A stretch of 64,000 nucleotides of DNA, taken from contig NW_020825294.1 in NCBI RefSeq assembly GCF_003286085.1, forward strand, positions 2,666,001 to 2,730,000, given 5' to 3'. The position numbers and the translations under genes are program-made. The notes under the pieces are model-generated. The model saw only the letters and a program-made list of their open reading frames with translations, had not been told where the DNA came from and did no database searches. Source of the stretch: Drosophila persimilis. Taxonomy: Eukaryota; Arthropoda; Insecta; Diptera; Drosophilidae. Within the stretch, counting starts at the first letter, position 1. Each line of letters opens with the position of its first letter. Below, in pieces: positions 24,501 to 39,500 of the stretch.

Positions 24501-27500
24501 TTTAATGGCGCTCCGCTTAACGCTTGTAAACACGGCGGGGCAATCAGAGTACGGACCACGCCCCCGCAATATACACGGGTATGGGGGGGGCACGAACACT
24601 CGACTCTCTGTCCCTGTTGCACTGGAGGACTTTTGGCCTTCTTCTCGCAAATTATGCCCATTGGGCATGCTAATTTCACTCTGGCGTTTGCTCCTGTTGA
24701 AAGTCTACAATTACGGCTAATAGCCGGCTGGAATGAATGCTGGAAAATCGAATGCAACAGCCCATTCATTATCGTTAATTGCGGTAACCAGTTGGTGTCC
24801 TGTCCGTATTATTACAAATTAACAAATCACTTAGTCGCTGGGGGGACAGACGCAGACACAAACACGAGTTCCGCCCCGAGACTCGACGCCCTCTAAACAG
24901 CCAAATTAATTAACCAACTTTATAAAGTTTAACAATTTGAGGAAAGAATCTGGAGCGCACTTAATTCGAATTTATGCCAAAACATTGTAAAGGCGAGTGG
25001 GATCGACTAGGCCATACCCCGTACTCCCAGCGGGACACAAAAATATCTCTTACTGACACCTTAAAGGGTTCTAGAATTCCCTTTAAATTGTATATATATA
25101 TATATGTAATCCTCAATAGAAATATTTATTCAAAGACCTATCTGGATTATTTGTATCAATTATTGTAAATATTTATTTAAAGTAACATGCATGAAACCAC
25201 GATTACCCACCATCTCATAACAACCTTTTTGGCCATGGATTGTAAAAATTGCCATTAGGCCTTAACGCTTCGCTTAACTCGTTATTGGAGCTGAAGTTGA
25301 TTTCGACAAAAGTTTTTAGCTGGCGGCAGATCCCGTTCCGAAAGCAATTATCCTCAAGGAAGTGTATTCGACTTAATTGATTTTCCAGCCGGCAGTCGTT
25401 ACAGTTTTAAAAGGATTTTAATAAGCGCATTCAGGCCATGTCTGTGTGCGTGTGGCTGTATATCCTTTGTCCAAGGGTCCGGACCCGCCTTTTGTGTTCC
25501 GTTCTCTATCCTTTCGCTCGAGAAGTTCAACGCGCATTTAGATAACAAAATTTCGTAGGCTTTTCACACTTTGCCTCTTTTGGACTTGGGCTTTGGGCTA
25601 TTTGGGCTAAGTAAATTTCGCAGTCGAACGTGGACGTGCCAGGGCCCCAAGGCCCTAGACCGGGTTGAAGGTTGCGGATCTCATAGGTTGAAGTTCAAGT
25701 GGATGTCTGTGTGTGTGTGTGTGTCTTTGTGTATTTGACCGGAAGCTAAGCGCCCTTTTTCTGGACGACTCGCTCTCTAAGCAGCCTTCTGAGCGGATCT
25801 GGATGTACTTTAAACACAATTTGAAAATTGTGTTTATTTAATTGCCCGGAAAGCATTCAGCTAAGGCTTTTCCAGTGGTAAACACTTTAATGTTCCCACC
25901 TGATTGGGTTTCATCGCAATGGTTTGATCTGCGCCGCAAAGTATGATATTTAAATTGAAGTGTTTGTTCTTAATGATGCTCCACGCAATGCTGTTAAGAG
26001 TGCTATAAAACTTGGAAATAAAATATAGAAAATATAGGGAAAGTGAATTGAATTTTACTTGAGCAATTTAACTCCTCTCCATCCCATATTCCCTCCCACA
26101 CTCCATCAGGCTTGAGACCTCAAACCGAGCTGGGGAAAATCGTGGCTCTTGGATTCATAATTTCTCATAGAGCAGAGGGCCCAACTCCTAATATCTTGCT
26201 CCTCCTTGCTCCCCCACGGTGAAGTGCACTCCTCGAATGACTGGAGTGGAGTCCATGAATCCCTGGCAACGGCCAACTTCATCAGCATTTCGGGTACGAG
26301 TAGCATTTCCATTCATATGCTGCACATCCTGGAGCCGCCTACAAGGCGCAAATTGTTCTTCCTCTGCCTCTGCCTTGTTTCTCTCACTCTCTGTCTCTGT
26401 CTCTGTCTCTTTGTAGTCTTATATCTCTGTCGCTCTTTTGCGCTCTCCCTCTATGTTAATTTTACAGAGCCTGGGCCTATGGCCTGGCCGCCCCTCATGT
26501 TTTTTGATGATGAAGAGGTTTTTGGCAGGCAGCCAAAAACAACGCCAAAAAAAGGAAGGAAAACCAAAATTACGAGTCTTTTTTCTTTGGACTCCAAATA
26601 GACGCATGCTGCAGCGGGGCACAGCAGAAGGGCTGCACCGTGCTGGGCGGGTGTGGAGGGTGGCAGCGAAGATGGCCAAAAAGCAATAACAATAACGCGC
26701 ACATGTACACACACATACAGACATACAGACATACATAAACTCGTACAGGAAGAAAAGGCCCCCCCGCCACCCCACCTTGGGTTTATTTTCGCTTTTGCCG
26801 CTAGGTTTGATGAACTCCCTCCCATGGCGTGGTTTTTGCCATGGAGTTGCCTTTGCTCTGGGAGTGGTTTGGGAATGCCGCTGCCTGCCTGGTTGTGATT
26901 GTTTTTATAGATGGTGCGCTGCTTGTTGATTTTGATGATGATGGGGATGGGGATGGGGATGGCCATGGGGACGGAGGATGATTATGATGATGGGGATGCT
27001 CATGATGTGGATGATATTGATGATGTTGTCCGACCGCGTGGCTCGGCTTGCATTGCGGGGGTGGGGGGTTTTGGTTTCCCATTCTGGTGTTGTCGTCGCC
27101 GCTTCGACCGCATTTGCCACAGTTGATTTCGTTAATAGAAAATTTAATTGCTTTTATTGATACTTCGATGGAGCCAGAGTTTGGCAGTGATTGGAAATGG
27201 GATTACACGAGTGCAGTCTACTGTTGAGGGCTGCTAAATGGAGCAGCTGTATGGAGCTGTGCAGCAAGAAAGAGTAAGGTTCAATTTCAGTTCAATGGAG
27301 AATGTTGCAGAATTTCGATTTAATTTCCAGCTTTATGGCTTCCATCACACCAGCCTGTCCGACACCAGCCATTAAAGCCAATTGAAGTTGATGAGTCTCA
27401 AAGACAGACCAGACACCTGGTCGGCCAGTGGGCGACAATGACTCCTGGTCAGGCGGTTAACCACAGCAGCCATGAAATTCCACTCCAGCACACATACACG

Positions 27501-30500
27501 GACAAACGGATACACGGATACACGGATACAGCTCCCCAGTCAGCCACAGTGACTGCAATTTGCATACGCCCACACCGAGAGCCAATGGAGCGAGCCTTTC
27601 CTTTTTCTTGTGCATGTCAATCAGTTCGTCGATTGCCAGGCTTCCAGGCTTCTGCTTCCATGGCATTTTGATTGACTAGACTCGTCGATTTGGGGACGAG
27701 ACAGGAGGGATTGAAGGAAGTTGAAGTCCAAATCGAAGTTGAATTAAAGTTAAGGGAACTCCAATACAACGAAAGAAATCGCTTGGACTAATTACGTAAA
27801 TATATTTGAAACCAAAAGTCAAATCGAAGCTCATCAATAATTACAAAGGCATCGGGAGGAAAATCCACTTTTAGAAAGTTGAAAATGAAAACGAACTCTG
27901 ACTTCAGGTGGCCTCCGGCTCTCCGGCGCTCCGGCCCTCCGGCCAGATAGACACGGCAGACACGGCAGACATGGCAGACACGAATGTCAGTCAGTCAGGC
28001 AAGGCAGGCAGGGGCAGCAGAGCCGAACACATTCACTGCCAAACGCGAGCACATAAACACATCAATCTTAATTAGAGTTTCACGTCTCAGCCCACACTGA
28101 AAGGGAAGTCTGTTGGCCCGCCCGGAGGTCTCCTAAGGCCAGGATCCTTGGCGGAGCTTTGATTCCCACTGCCAGTCAATCGGTGGCAAATGTTGGCCAA
28201 AAGAACTTTGTTATTCCCCCCCATCCGCCTTCGATTGCTCAACTAATTGCAGTTGATGTTTTATTTTGTTCGCTCCTCCAAGTGGCCCATTCTTTCTATC
28301 CGTGAAGTGGTTTGTGGCAGATTATATGGACTCAGAGTATTGGATAATTGTAGAAGAGAAATAGTAACTTGTTGCGGGAGCGAGAGCGGGAGCTATGTGT
28401 CTCATTATAGGTATATCTGTATTACTCGTCGTTTTTGATACATCTAACAATTTAATTAGTTTAAATATGATCCAATGGAGAGGCGAGAAAGAGCAGACCC
28501 CAGCCATCAACTGGCCTGCACTGAGCACAGAAAATTAAGTGCAACCACAATTCACAGACACAGACACAGACACAGATGCCGACACCGACACGGACACGGA
28601 CTCAGATGCAGGCAATACTCGAATGCATCTGGTTTCTAGCAGCGCAGAGAGACACTAGAGGAGAGGGGAGAGAGAGGGGATCCCCCTGCATCTGCACGGA
28701 TAGAACCTGGCCAGATGGCAAGACTTTTAGCACTCCAGGGATAAAGTTTCATTAAGAGCAGCCTAACATGGAGCTCCACAAGTAAAATAAAGCCACAGAC
28801 TGAAACAGAGACAGAAAGACAGGCAGGCAGACAGACCAACACCCCGAACTATCATACTTCAGATGTATGAGGCACTTCACTTCAAATTGCACTTGAGGCT
28901 TATGACACACCCCCGGCCTAGCCCCATTTCTCAGGCCCAGCTCCATGCCCCTCATTCCCCATTCCGCATTCCCTACTCGACTCCACTTCAAGTGCATGTG
29001 AAACCGCAGTTGAAAGGCATTTATTGTACTTGTCATTGTTGTTGGAGTCGCAATCGGAGTCGGAGTCGCAGTCGGAGTCGGTGTTGCAGCTGTGTATGGG
29101 TCTGGAGCTCAGTCTGTGGTTAGTTGGCACCCCTTTTGGTCCTCCCAGCATCGTCGAGGACCGGGCGTTGGGCATAGAAAAAGGCCTGGCTCGCTCTTAT
29201 GAATGCCAATGCCTCAAGGGCTCATAAAAAGATGTAGAGACAAGCGCGTGAAGTGAGTAATCACGGCTGCTGTGGAGCTTTTGCTGCTGCCCGTATAAGT
29301 CACGATAGAATTATATTAAGAGTACCCATCTCTAGCAGCCCAGTGCTGAATGCTGCGTCTTTTTGTGTGTGCTAGGCATTTGCTAAACGACCCTAGTTAA
29401 CCTCCGGGCCAAATAATTTGCATCAAGCACTTGCACCAGCAGCAGCAGCAGCGCCATTGCAGAAACTTTGCCAAAGAAAGCCATGCTCGGAATCTGGTTC
29501 TGCCCTTCGGGATAATATGTTTTGCCTGCTTGGTCGCCCTTTACCCTGCCTGCCTTTGCCACTATCTGTCTCTGTCTCTGTCTCGGTCGCAGGGCGCTTG
29601 CTTATTTTAGTTATGGCATTTGAAGCATTTTTGCCAAGTTTACAAGATTATGCGCTTAGTGGCTGCTCGAGCATGTTGGGATCGAGGAGCCACACCGAAA
29701 CTTCCATCGAGGGTGTTGAAAACTTTGCAACCTCTGGTAGGTCTGCCAGTTCTGGTAGGTGCAAGATGTGGTATGGGTTTGGGCCCTGACTGGAGTGTAA
29801 TTAAATTGCAGCCAAGCCACCTTTTGAACGGAAAGACGAGTGCGTGTGTGTGCAGAATTAAAGTTAAAGTTGTACGGGCATTAGGGTTTTTAATTGGGGG
29901 AACATTTGCGAATCGGGTCTAGCAATTGCTGGGATTAAAAGCTAGAAGGAAACTTTTCAATCATCATTTGCCATTCCATTCCAAGCGCCCTCAAAAGTAC
30001 ACTGCAGCTTCGTTCCATTGACATAATTCGCTTTGTTGCTCTCTGATGGCTTCCAAATGCAAATAGAGTGCACAGCAGTGCTCCTCCTCAAACGTCAAAG
30101 CTGGCCGACAACTAAACAGTCAACAATGTCAGTCAACAGTCTAGAGACAGGCTGCAGCCCAGCAGCCCAGCCGCAGACACAGACACCCCCAGACATACGT
30201 ACATACATCACTTGAAGCTAAACATAAACAATTTATGAAATTTATTAAATTGGCCAAGAGGCTCCCATTGTGCTAGCTACAAAGGCCCTTGGGCCCCGTG
30301 CAAACAACAAAAAAGAAACAGAAACAGAAGGGGAAGGGCAAGGGAACAAACAACAAACAGGCGAACATTTTACAAACAGCCGAGAAAATCTTTGCCTTTT
30401 TATACATACACCTACCCTCGATCTGGCAGAAGGTATCCTGGTTATTACCACATTCTTGTTCCATTTTTAACCATTATCAACATCAAAGTCTGTCGAATTC

Positions 30501-33500
30501 TCTGCAAAGTAGTCACAAAAGGCCCCTTAAGGCCCCTTTCAAATCACTGTATCGTCTAGTTGCATCGAAAAACATCGAAAGGGTATTTAGAGCTTCGGCC
30601 CCGGAAGCCATAGTCTTGCTTTCTTTTTCCTTATTTTTTTGATAGGCCACAGAGCAAACACTTGAAGAAATTTATGACAATGAGCCAACAACTGTGAGTG
30701 GTCATAATATAAATAACAAGTGGGGCAGTGGGCAATTGGCCGAAGGGGCGTTCCGCTGCAGACAGGGCGTGGCACGGGGCGTGGCGTGGCCAATGCGTAA
30801 ACGTAACTGACCGTGCCAAAGTGTTGTTTTATGAGTGTGTGTTTGTGTGTGGGGGGCAAGGAGTGTGCTTTGGAGATTCAACGGCTCATTGTGCTTGATT
30901 GAAGAGGGAATGGCTGCGAGGTGGCCTGGCTAAGGGATTGCGTATTCTCCGGGTCTGTGGATCTCTGTGTGTGCCACATTCGCCTGCAATTGGGAAATTA
31001 TGCCCAGCGGACACACAGGGCAGAGTAAAGTGAAAAGCCGGATGCTTGGCTTTTTGGCCTTTGCCAGCTCCGTCTCTCCCCCGTCTCCCCTTCGCCGTTT
31101 ACGCCAGTATCGATGCTTGAGGGGCCAGAAATGGGATTTCATCCACTTGCCAGATTGAAGGCAACTTGGCCACATACATTTTTTATGCCCGCTGTTACTG
31201 CTGCCGCTTTGCACCTCCTCGGCGACAGCCTGTTGAAATTTACGACAATTTAAGTTAAACGGTTCTCCAACGCAAGGACGAGGCGAACCTTCCTCGCAGA
31301 CTGAGCCTTATTTTGAGTTCATTTAATACTCTTCGTTGCCTCGGCCTCATACTTTGCCTGAATGAAACTTGAAGATTCTACTTTTCCACTTGAAACTTTC
31401 GGTTGATTAGATTTAATTTCTGATTTAAGATTTTAGTTTTGGCCCTTGAAACTTTTGTTTGATGCTTAAATTACCCATCGCTGATTTTGTTGTTGGCTCT
31501 TTGTGGCGGCCGTTCGGAATTCAAATTTTGAAAGTATTAATTTACACATGCTCGTAAATATTTGGTCCGCACAGCACTCGAAAGCATGGAGGTATCTGTG
31601 CAATATTAATATGTGATTCCTTTGAGCCATCGAAAAAACAAACAATAAGTTATTTCAAAATTCGAAAGCATTGTAAAATCCTTTGACTAAAACTGCTTTT
31701 AGCCACATTTATGGGATGAAATTGGAATGTTTTCAATTATGAGAAGAGCATTTTTCAACCTTTCATTAACAAAAGTAAAACTAATGCTGAGGAATGTTGA
31801 TTCTGTGAAAATGTTAAGTACTATCCTACTAGTCGCTCCTCTTAGCCTGCTCAAAGCTTTGCTTATTTATGCTCCTAGTATATATACGAGTAGCCGTAAT
31901 CAGAGCCGCAAACCGATGCCCAGATCTCAGTTAATAACTGTGACTTTAAAATCATGAAAAGAAATCATGCCCCCACCACAGTCACAATCCCTGCCGTTTG
32001 CTGTTGATTTTTAATTACTGAAGCTCCACCTTCAGCAGCGGCAACGTGGACCGTGGAACCCTCCAAAGACATTGAAACAGATGTCGGGGGAGCTGGGGGA
32101 CAAATAAAAATTTACATTTGCCTTCAACAAGAGCAACTGGCCGCAAAATAAAAAGCCAAAGAGTTGCTGGACAGAAAGTTGCTGAATAATTCAACGAATG
32201 TCCTGCCAACATTTTAATTTAAGTTTGCGCTTCGTCGGCCGCCAAGATAAGAAATTGTTCAAGACACCGACGGCAGAGGGGAGTTGGTTGTATTTATTTA
32301 CACTTTGCTGGCCGCCAAATGACAGCCACAAAAATTAATAGAAAAGTTTCCCCAAAGACACTCGGCAAACAGAAACGGAGACGCTTCGGTGTGGTGGCGC
32401 GGTGGTGCGGTGGCGCTGTGGCATGGAGGCGGAAAGGACAAATTATGCAGCAATTTCATTTTGATATTTTTGTCAACACAGGATGAAAGGATGTTAATGT
32501 AAATGACCGCCCCGAAAGTAGCCTTTCCCCGGGAAAAAAAAGGGAAAAGAAAAGAAAAACTTTTAATAATGTCTCGCAAGATACATTCTTTTGCTTCTTT
32601 TTCGACGGGCCTTTGTTTTAGCCCCGGCCCCGGCCCCGGCCACGGCCAAAAGAGGAGAAGCCACAAACTCTGGTTCACACTTCATTTGCAATTCTAAGGA
32701 GTCCGTTCTGGTCCTTTGTTTTGTCCAAGGACGTGGACTTGCCATTCAGCCCGAGCCTAATTATTATTTTCTGCGAATTTAAGTCCTGCTGGCTGCTCCT
32801 CAATGTAAATTATGTTTACGATTGCTCGGCTCGGTGTCCTTGAATCGGCGCCCACAATGCAATGCCATTACTTTTTATGCAGTCCCATTTGTTTGGCCTG
32901 CGACCCTGACTTTCTGGGGCTCATGGCCTGGCTTTATGGTTCAGTAAAGACAGTTGTGGCAAAGTTTCGGCCCGCTGATGTACTGCGATCTAACAGAGAG
33001 TCTATGAAAGTGGAGGCCTTAAGAATGGGTTGGATTTTCAAAAAGTGAACAAAGTTTTGTGCTAGTAGTTCCAAAATAAATAATAATAAATGTCTTTTTG
33101 CTGATGGTCCAATTTGGTCGATATTTGTGGCCAAACAAACTCTCATTAGCTGATTTCTGGAAGCCCCCTGAGCTGTCACGTTTAATTCGGTATGAATGCT
33201 AAACAGAATATTCCTCTTCAACCCTTTACGTGATCTAAATAAATATGAATATTTATTCTATAACATTTAATAAGCCCCATTCACACCTATTTTCAACAAA
33301 TTCGCGCTGCGCCTAATAGCCGCCCTAAGCCGTGTCTGTGTCCGTCTCCGTGTCCGTGTCCGTAAACGATTTCCCCGCATTCCACGGCCCAGCTACCGGA
33401 ATAGAATCCCTGGCATATGTACATATGTTAAATGTCTGTACGTGCCAAGCTGAAAACAAGGAAAGCGACGGGGCCCTATTGGCCCACTGTCTGCTCTCGG

Positions 33501-36500
33501 GCTCACTCTCAGTCCCCAGTTCCCATTCCGCATTTCGCTTTCCGCTTTCCTCTTTCCCAGGACTTTCTGTCTGTCTGTCTGTCTGTCTGACTGTCGACAT
33601 ATCTTAATTCCCATAACCAGGCAAAAGTCTGTAGAATTTCAAATTCAATTTGGCGCATTTTACATAATTTATTAAACAAAAGGCTCAACATCAACAACAA
33701 CAGCCACGACAGGAACAAGAGCGGGGCGGGTGGGGAAACGGAGCGTTTTATTGCATGAGCGACGGCTAACAAGTCTGAGCCAAGCTTGACTATGTCTGTG
33801 TGTGTGTGTGTGTGTTTGTTAGCCACGCTTGGCCTGTGAAGATTGAATCGTTGCGATATGGCTGAATTTGTTGACAACTTAATTTGTGAAGTGGTTTCTG
33901 TGGCCGGAAGTGGCGCCCGGAAATGCTCTCGTCCGCTGCGCCTAGGAGTATGCAGCAGATTGTGATTTAAGCTACGAATCGAAAATGACTCAACAAAGGA
34001 CCTCATCGCTTAAGTCACGCAATGCAAACAGGAAGACAACACCACGCATACTTAATCTGGCTCGCAGTCCAGTGAATGCACCGACCCAGAGCTCCTTGCC
34101 GACGGCAATTGAATTATTAAAAAATTAACCAGCTCGGGGGAAATGGAAAATGGGAAATTGCAAATGGGAAAACATGAAATGCATTTCTCGGCGCGTGAGT
34201 GTGTGAAATATTGCATGAATAATGCAGCATACTCACGAGCACTCCGCCTTCTGTCGATGGCAACACTTGACACAGCTCAACGCCATTCTGCCGCTGCCAC
34301 TGGCACCGGCACTGCCACTGCCACAGCCTCTTCTCTTCGCCTTTCCCTTCGCTGTCTGCAGTTTAATTGCCGTCATCTGTTTGTTAATTGCTACATAATT
34401 GTTTGAAATAAATTTACTTACGATTCGTTTCGTTTCGTGTCGTTCAGCCCCGTCCTTTCCCCCCATCCTACCCTTCCCTCTCCCTTCCTTTGTACACCGC
34501 TTCGTTTCTTGTCAAGGTGTTGCCCTTCGTCGAAGCGCCGACATGGCGTATGAGTAATGTGCTGCAGAGTGTCAGGCACTTTTGATTGTCGTGCATTTTC
34601 CACGCAGTTTAATTTCCGACTATCGCAGCGATGGGTTGATGAGCTGCGGATTGTACGAGGTTATTGAATTGTGAGTGAGTGGCACTCGCATGCTTAATTC
34701 AGGACTAACCAATCGTTGTTTCTGAATTTGTCAGGCTACCTCTGGTTTTTTATGAGTCACATAATTTGTGCATCATTTATTTAAACGTTAAGCACAGTCT
34801 AAAGGTGGCCGCAGTCACCTGCCAGACACCTAAAGGATCCTGTCATCCACCCCGAGCTGCAGCTAAGCTGGATCTGACGAGCGGGCAACAATAACTCACG
34901 GGAAGTGGAGTGCAGCCTGCAGCCTGCAGCTGAGAGTGTGCCATCCCCATCCATGCCAGCCACACCGCTGTTGCCTCCTTGCCTGCTGCCATGTTTTATG
35001 TTTTCGCTCACTTTCTGGCACATTTTCTCACATATTTTTTTTGTTTTTATTTGCTGCTGCACGCGCCGGCTTTGAGCTGTTGCAGCTGCCGCTGCCACTG
35101 CCACTGGAGCTGGAGCTGGAGCACTGGAGCTGGACGCAGATTTTCAGTTTTGTGCTTTCGTGTCGTTATGAATAATGAGTTTTCTTGGTGCGATGCAATT
35201 TTCGCCTTCCCCTGCTCATTGCCGTTGCCGGGACTCGATTTAATTAAACTTCGTAATGAGTTTTCTGTATCGCAGCTCAATCGACCGGGGCTGAAGCAAA
35301 ATTGAACCATTTAAATGGCAAGCCGGCATTGTCTTACAACCGATTACATTGTCGGCGACTCAACAAACAACAAAGAACTTGTAACATCCGCAGAGATTGT
35401 GGCCAGGACAAAAGTATCCTCCTCACATGTTCGGGTGCTTGTATCGCAGTTCCAGTTCAGTTGGAGTTCGGGTTCATTTGCCTGCCAAGTTGGCGAAATG
35501 CATTTTTGCCGCATCCGCAATTCGTTTTGCGGTCTCCTCTCTATGTTTCTGCCCCTCCGCCTGGCTCCTCTCTGCATGCTATATATATCGTGTGGCAAGT
35601 ATTTGCTTGGCATTCTGAGACACTCTCCCAGGATGCCTCACTCTGGCTTGTGGACTCTCACGTGTGTGCATGCTGTGAAAGGAGTGTCATGATGCTGTTG
35701 GGGTCGGGGTTGGAGTCCATGGAGTCTGGTTGGCATTCGCTCTATGCCAAAAAGTAAACAATTTGCACAAAGCATTTCGTATGTTGGCAGACTGTTTTTT
35801 ATGGAAGTTTGATTAACAGTTTCCCTGGGAGACGACTTTGCCTTTGCCTGATTCTCGGGAATTATGAGCAAGGTAAACTGGGAATTTATGTTTAGCTCAT
35901 GGTTAAATTTGCAGTTCGGACTCAGGCTTCATTCCCGTTGAAGCTTTAAGGTAAATAAGCGCTGTCTTTAATGCCTTCGGCACACACACGCGCGCTCGAC
36001 CTGGCCCACAGAGTCTGTTGCCATTTAATTGCATAATGACCGAGAGCTGGCATTTAATCAGCTCGTTTGTCAACAAAGTGCATATATCAGCAGAGCGAGA
36101 GAGAGAGAGAGAGGGGGGGAGAGAGAGTGGGCGAAGACGGGACTCCTCACCGGACGATGATTTGCTCGCCTTGTCAAACGCTAAACTAATTACGTATACG
36201 CAACGTGATTATGAGCTTGCAGCTGATTAGGCTACTCTTGGGGAGGGGAAGGGGATGGCTGAGTGGGTAGCTATGTGGATGTGTAGACGTGTAGGGTGGG
36301 TGCTGGTAATGCGCCGTAAGCTGTGGTGCAAGTCCCGACCCATTTAACAGCTGTCGTAAGCCACCGTAATGATCCGGAGCGCCTCGAGGGCGGGCATCAA
36401 AACGGACCAAGTGCTCGTTGTTCAAATATTTGTTGACATATTGCGGATTTAAAATGATTTGTGGCTGCCAATCCCCGGGAATTAAACAAATACATTTGAA

Positions 36501-39500
36501 TAATGGCTAGCAATCAGCAAACAAAACGCAAGACTGATTGCCGGCAATAAAAATGGACCATAAAAAGCGATAACATCATATTTATAAGCGCCTCCTTCTG
36601 GGGCTCCGCTCCGCACGGTCCACAGTCCACAGTCCGAAATCAAGACATCCCTTCGCCATCCGCTGTCCTGGAATCTCCCAAGGAGCTCCCAAGGCGGCGG
36701 AAAGCGTTGAAAGCGATTATATGCGTAAATATAAAAATGGCAAAAAGACAAATAAACGACAATAAACGGGGCAGCCGAAGTATTCCCAGCCCTCCGCCTC
36801 CGCCTACTCCACCGTCACAGTCAGCCCCTGCCCCAAAATACATGCCATGAAATATAAACGGAAAAAATGGCCACAAAAAAGATGGGGCCCATAAAAAGGA
36901 AAACCAGAAGAAAAGGCCAGCCTGGACCAAATCATCTTACAGTGGAACGGAACGGACGAATTGTGCTTCTAACACAAGCCCGTTTTTGTTCAAGAGACAC
37001 TGCCATAGAGAACTCTGGCAATCCCAGCTCACACTCAATAGATCTTTTTAGCATTGAATCAAGGGGTCACATGTCTGGTAGATATGTCCTCACACCTAAT
37101 GGAATCTTATTTTTTCCAACTTTCGACGCCGATAGAGGCTGATGAATCCTTGCTTTAGAAATACTTCTGAGTGCCATGGGTATTCGTCTTTATGCATAAT
37201 ATATTTGAGAAAACAATGAAACCACATTAAATGAAAATATAAATCTGAATGACTGTATAGCCCTGGGTCGACCAACTTTTGACCTTTGTTTTGCATAAAC
37301 ACCCCACTGTGCCTACAGTTTATTTGCGGACAATGCCGAAAATCGAGTAGGCAGCACGTCTGGCCAAAGTTTTCTTTTGTGTGAGCGCATTGTTTATGAC
37401 GACCATTTGGTTTGTGGAGACTGCCGAGATTAGGCTGGGAAAACGGCAAGGTAAAAGCCGCTCTTGGCCCGGTCATCTCTTCCGCTCGCCCCCACGGATC
37501 TCTTTTCTCTCTCTATCCCCCTGGCATTCTCGTAAATGTTCACGACTCGTTCTTAATGCCGCCAAAGACGTGGCAAGTGTACGGCTCTAGATATTTGCAT
37601 TTGCACGGCGAATGCGATGCATTGCACGGCCTTTAAATGTTAAGCTGCAGCCATAAAACATTAAAGCGCCATCTGAGGCTCCAAAAAGTATGCGAGGCTC
37701 ACAGTTTGCCAAAAAAAGTGACTGTCAAATTTGCTTTGCGGTGTTTTTTTTTTTTGTAATGTTGGATTTGTCGTTTTATTTGTCTTTTTTGTGTCTTTTT
37801 ATAGGGTACTTCGAGTCGTTATCTGCAGGCTAAAGAGTATATCTGATGTGAGAATATTTAATGAAAATGGGATATGTTTTAAGTTAATATTGAGTTAAAA
37901 TAATGGCAAACCCATCGTCACAGTTTTCGCATCTGTATTATATTGAATGCTGGGTATCGAAGAGTTTAACCCGGGTAAAGTGGGCCGCCGTCAGGCTCAC
38001 GTGGCAGGGCAGGCTCATTGAAAGTGGCTGCCACTTTTCAGTGCCGGCATTTGCAGCCGCGTTTTGTTTGCACAAAGCGCAAAGCCAAAAGGCGGTTTAG
38101 GACTGGCATTGGTGGACAGAACAGGATGGAGGGGTGGACGTGGTGGACGTGCCGCCGTCGAGCCTGATAAATTGAATGGTCAGCTGCGTTTGCATAAAGA
38201 CCAGGCCGGCAGCAGGTGAGGGCCGGCCAGGGCCCTTTGCTTAGGCAGGCCAAACAGAATTTTCAGCAGCAGTTCCTGAATGGAACTCTGACTGATTGCC
38301 AGGTGCCGAGAGTCAAGCGTCGAGAGTCGAGCACCGTGAGTCGAGCCCCGTGAGTCGGGGACTGGAAGTCATGTGAGCCATGTTGACACAAGCGGCAGAA
38401 AAAAAGCGAATCAAAAAAAGACACTCGACTGAAATATCAATTGAAAAACGGAGGAACAGAGTTAAATTGACCATATTTTATTGGGAGGGGGTGTAAGTGT
38501 GGCAGAACGGATAAGTTGACAGGCCGGCCAGCTGGTGTCCTGGCGGCTGGTAAGGGTGTGGGACTCACAGACAAATCTGGGCGACGGTGAAAAGCTGCTC
38601 ATTAAATTGCAGAACATAAAAAAGTACAAACATTTAAATGGCAAAAAGCGGCAGAATGCAACCTGTCCGCTGAAATTGAAAGAGACCAAAGACCTTACCA
38701 AAAAGGGAAGGAAAAGGGAAGGAAAAGGGAAGGAAAAAAAACGTCCAGCTAAACTAGACGAAAAACGTGCTAAAACGTAAATCAACAGCGAAAATCGTGT
38801 TGAGCATTTTTTCGTAGCTGAAAAGGCATAAACAGCAGCTGCTCCAGGACACGACAGGACCAGGGTGGGAGAAGTGAAGTGAAGTAGAAAAGTGGCAGCA
38901 GAAGCATACAACAGGAGGAGGAGGAAAAGAAACAGGCAACAGAGAGCAGTCAGCAGGCAGCAGGCAGCAGAGAGCTGTGGCAAGCAACTTTTCCAGTTGT
39001 CCAGCTGCAAAGGAAGAGCAGGCACTGGCAATGGCACCGGCACTGGCACCGGCATTGGAGAGGGACCGTAATTCAATATGCGGCGCCGTGTTAAAAGCTG
39101 TAAAAATGCTTAAGCGTTTTTCAATTTACCCAGTTTTATTTTACGGACAGGAGAGCGTTTGAAACGCTCTCCCCTCCTCCCCTCTCCGAAGCGAATGCGA
39201 TTTGCTGCTAACTCAAATTTCTTAAATGCTCGTGGAACTCATTTGTAAAGTGTCTGTCGCGGAGAGGACGATGATGAAGCTAAAGGATTTGTCTGTGTGT
39301 CCAGCGCTATAACGAATATTGGCACTGACTGCCTGTCCAGAGACAAAGTGAAAGAGTAGTAAAGCGAAAGGGAACAAAATTAACTTTCAGGCAAAGGCAG
39401 GGGCAACGGAAACCATTTTAATGCATTACGAGTGGGTATAAAATTATTTGAAGGTGCAAATATTCGAACCAACATTGCACAGAGGTGTCCTGAAACTTTT

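Noticed and set aside
38205-38225. CAGCAGGTGAGG as another recursive splice site
   Set aside because: Purine-rich context upstream, with no pyrimidine tract to act as acceptor.
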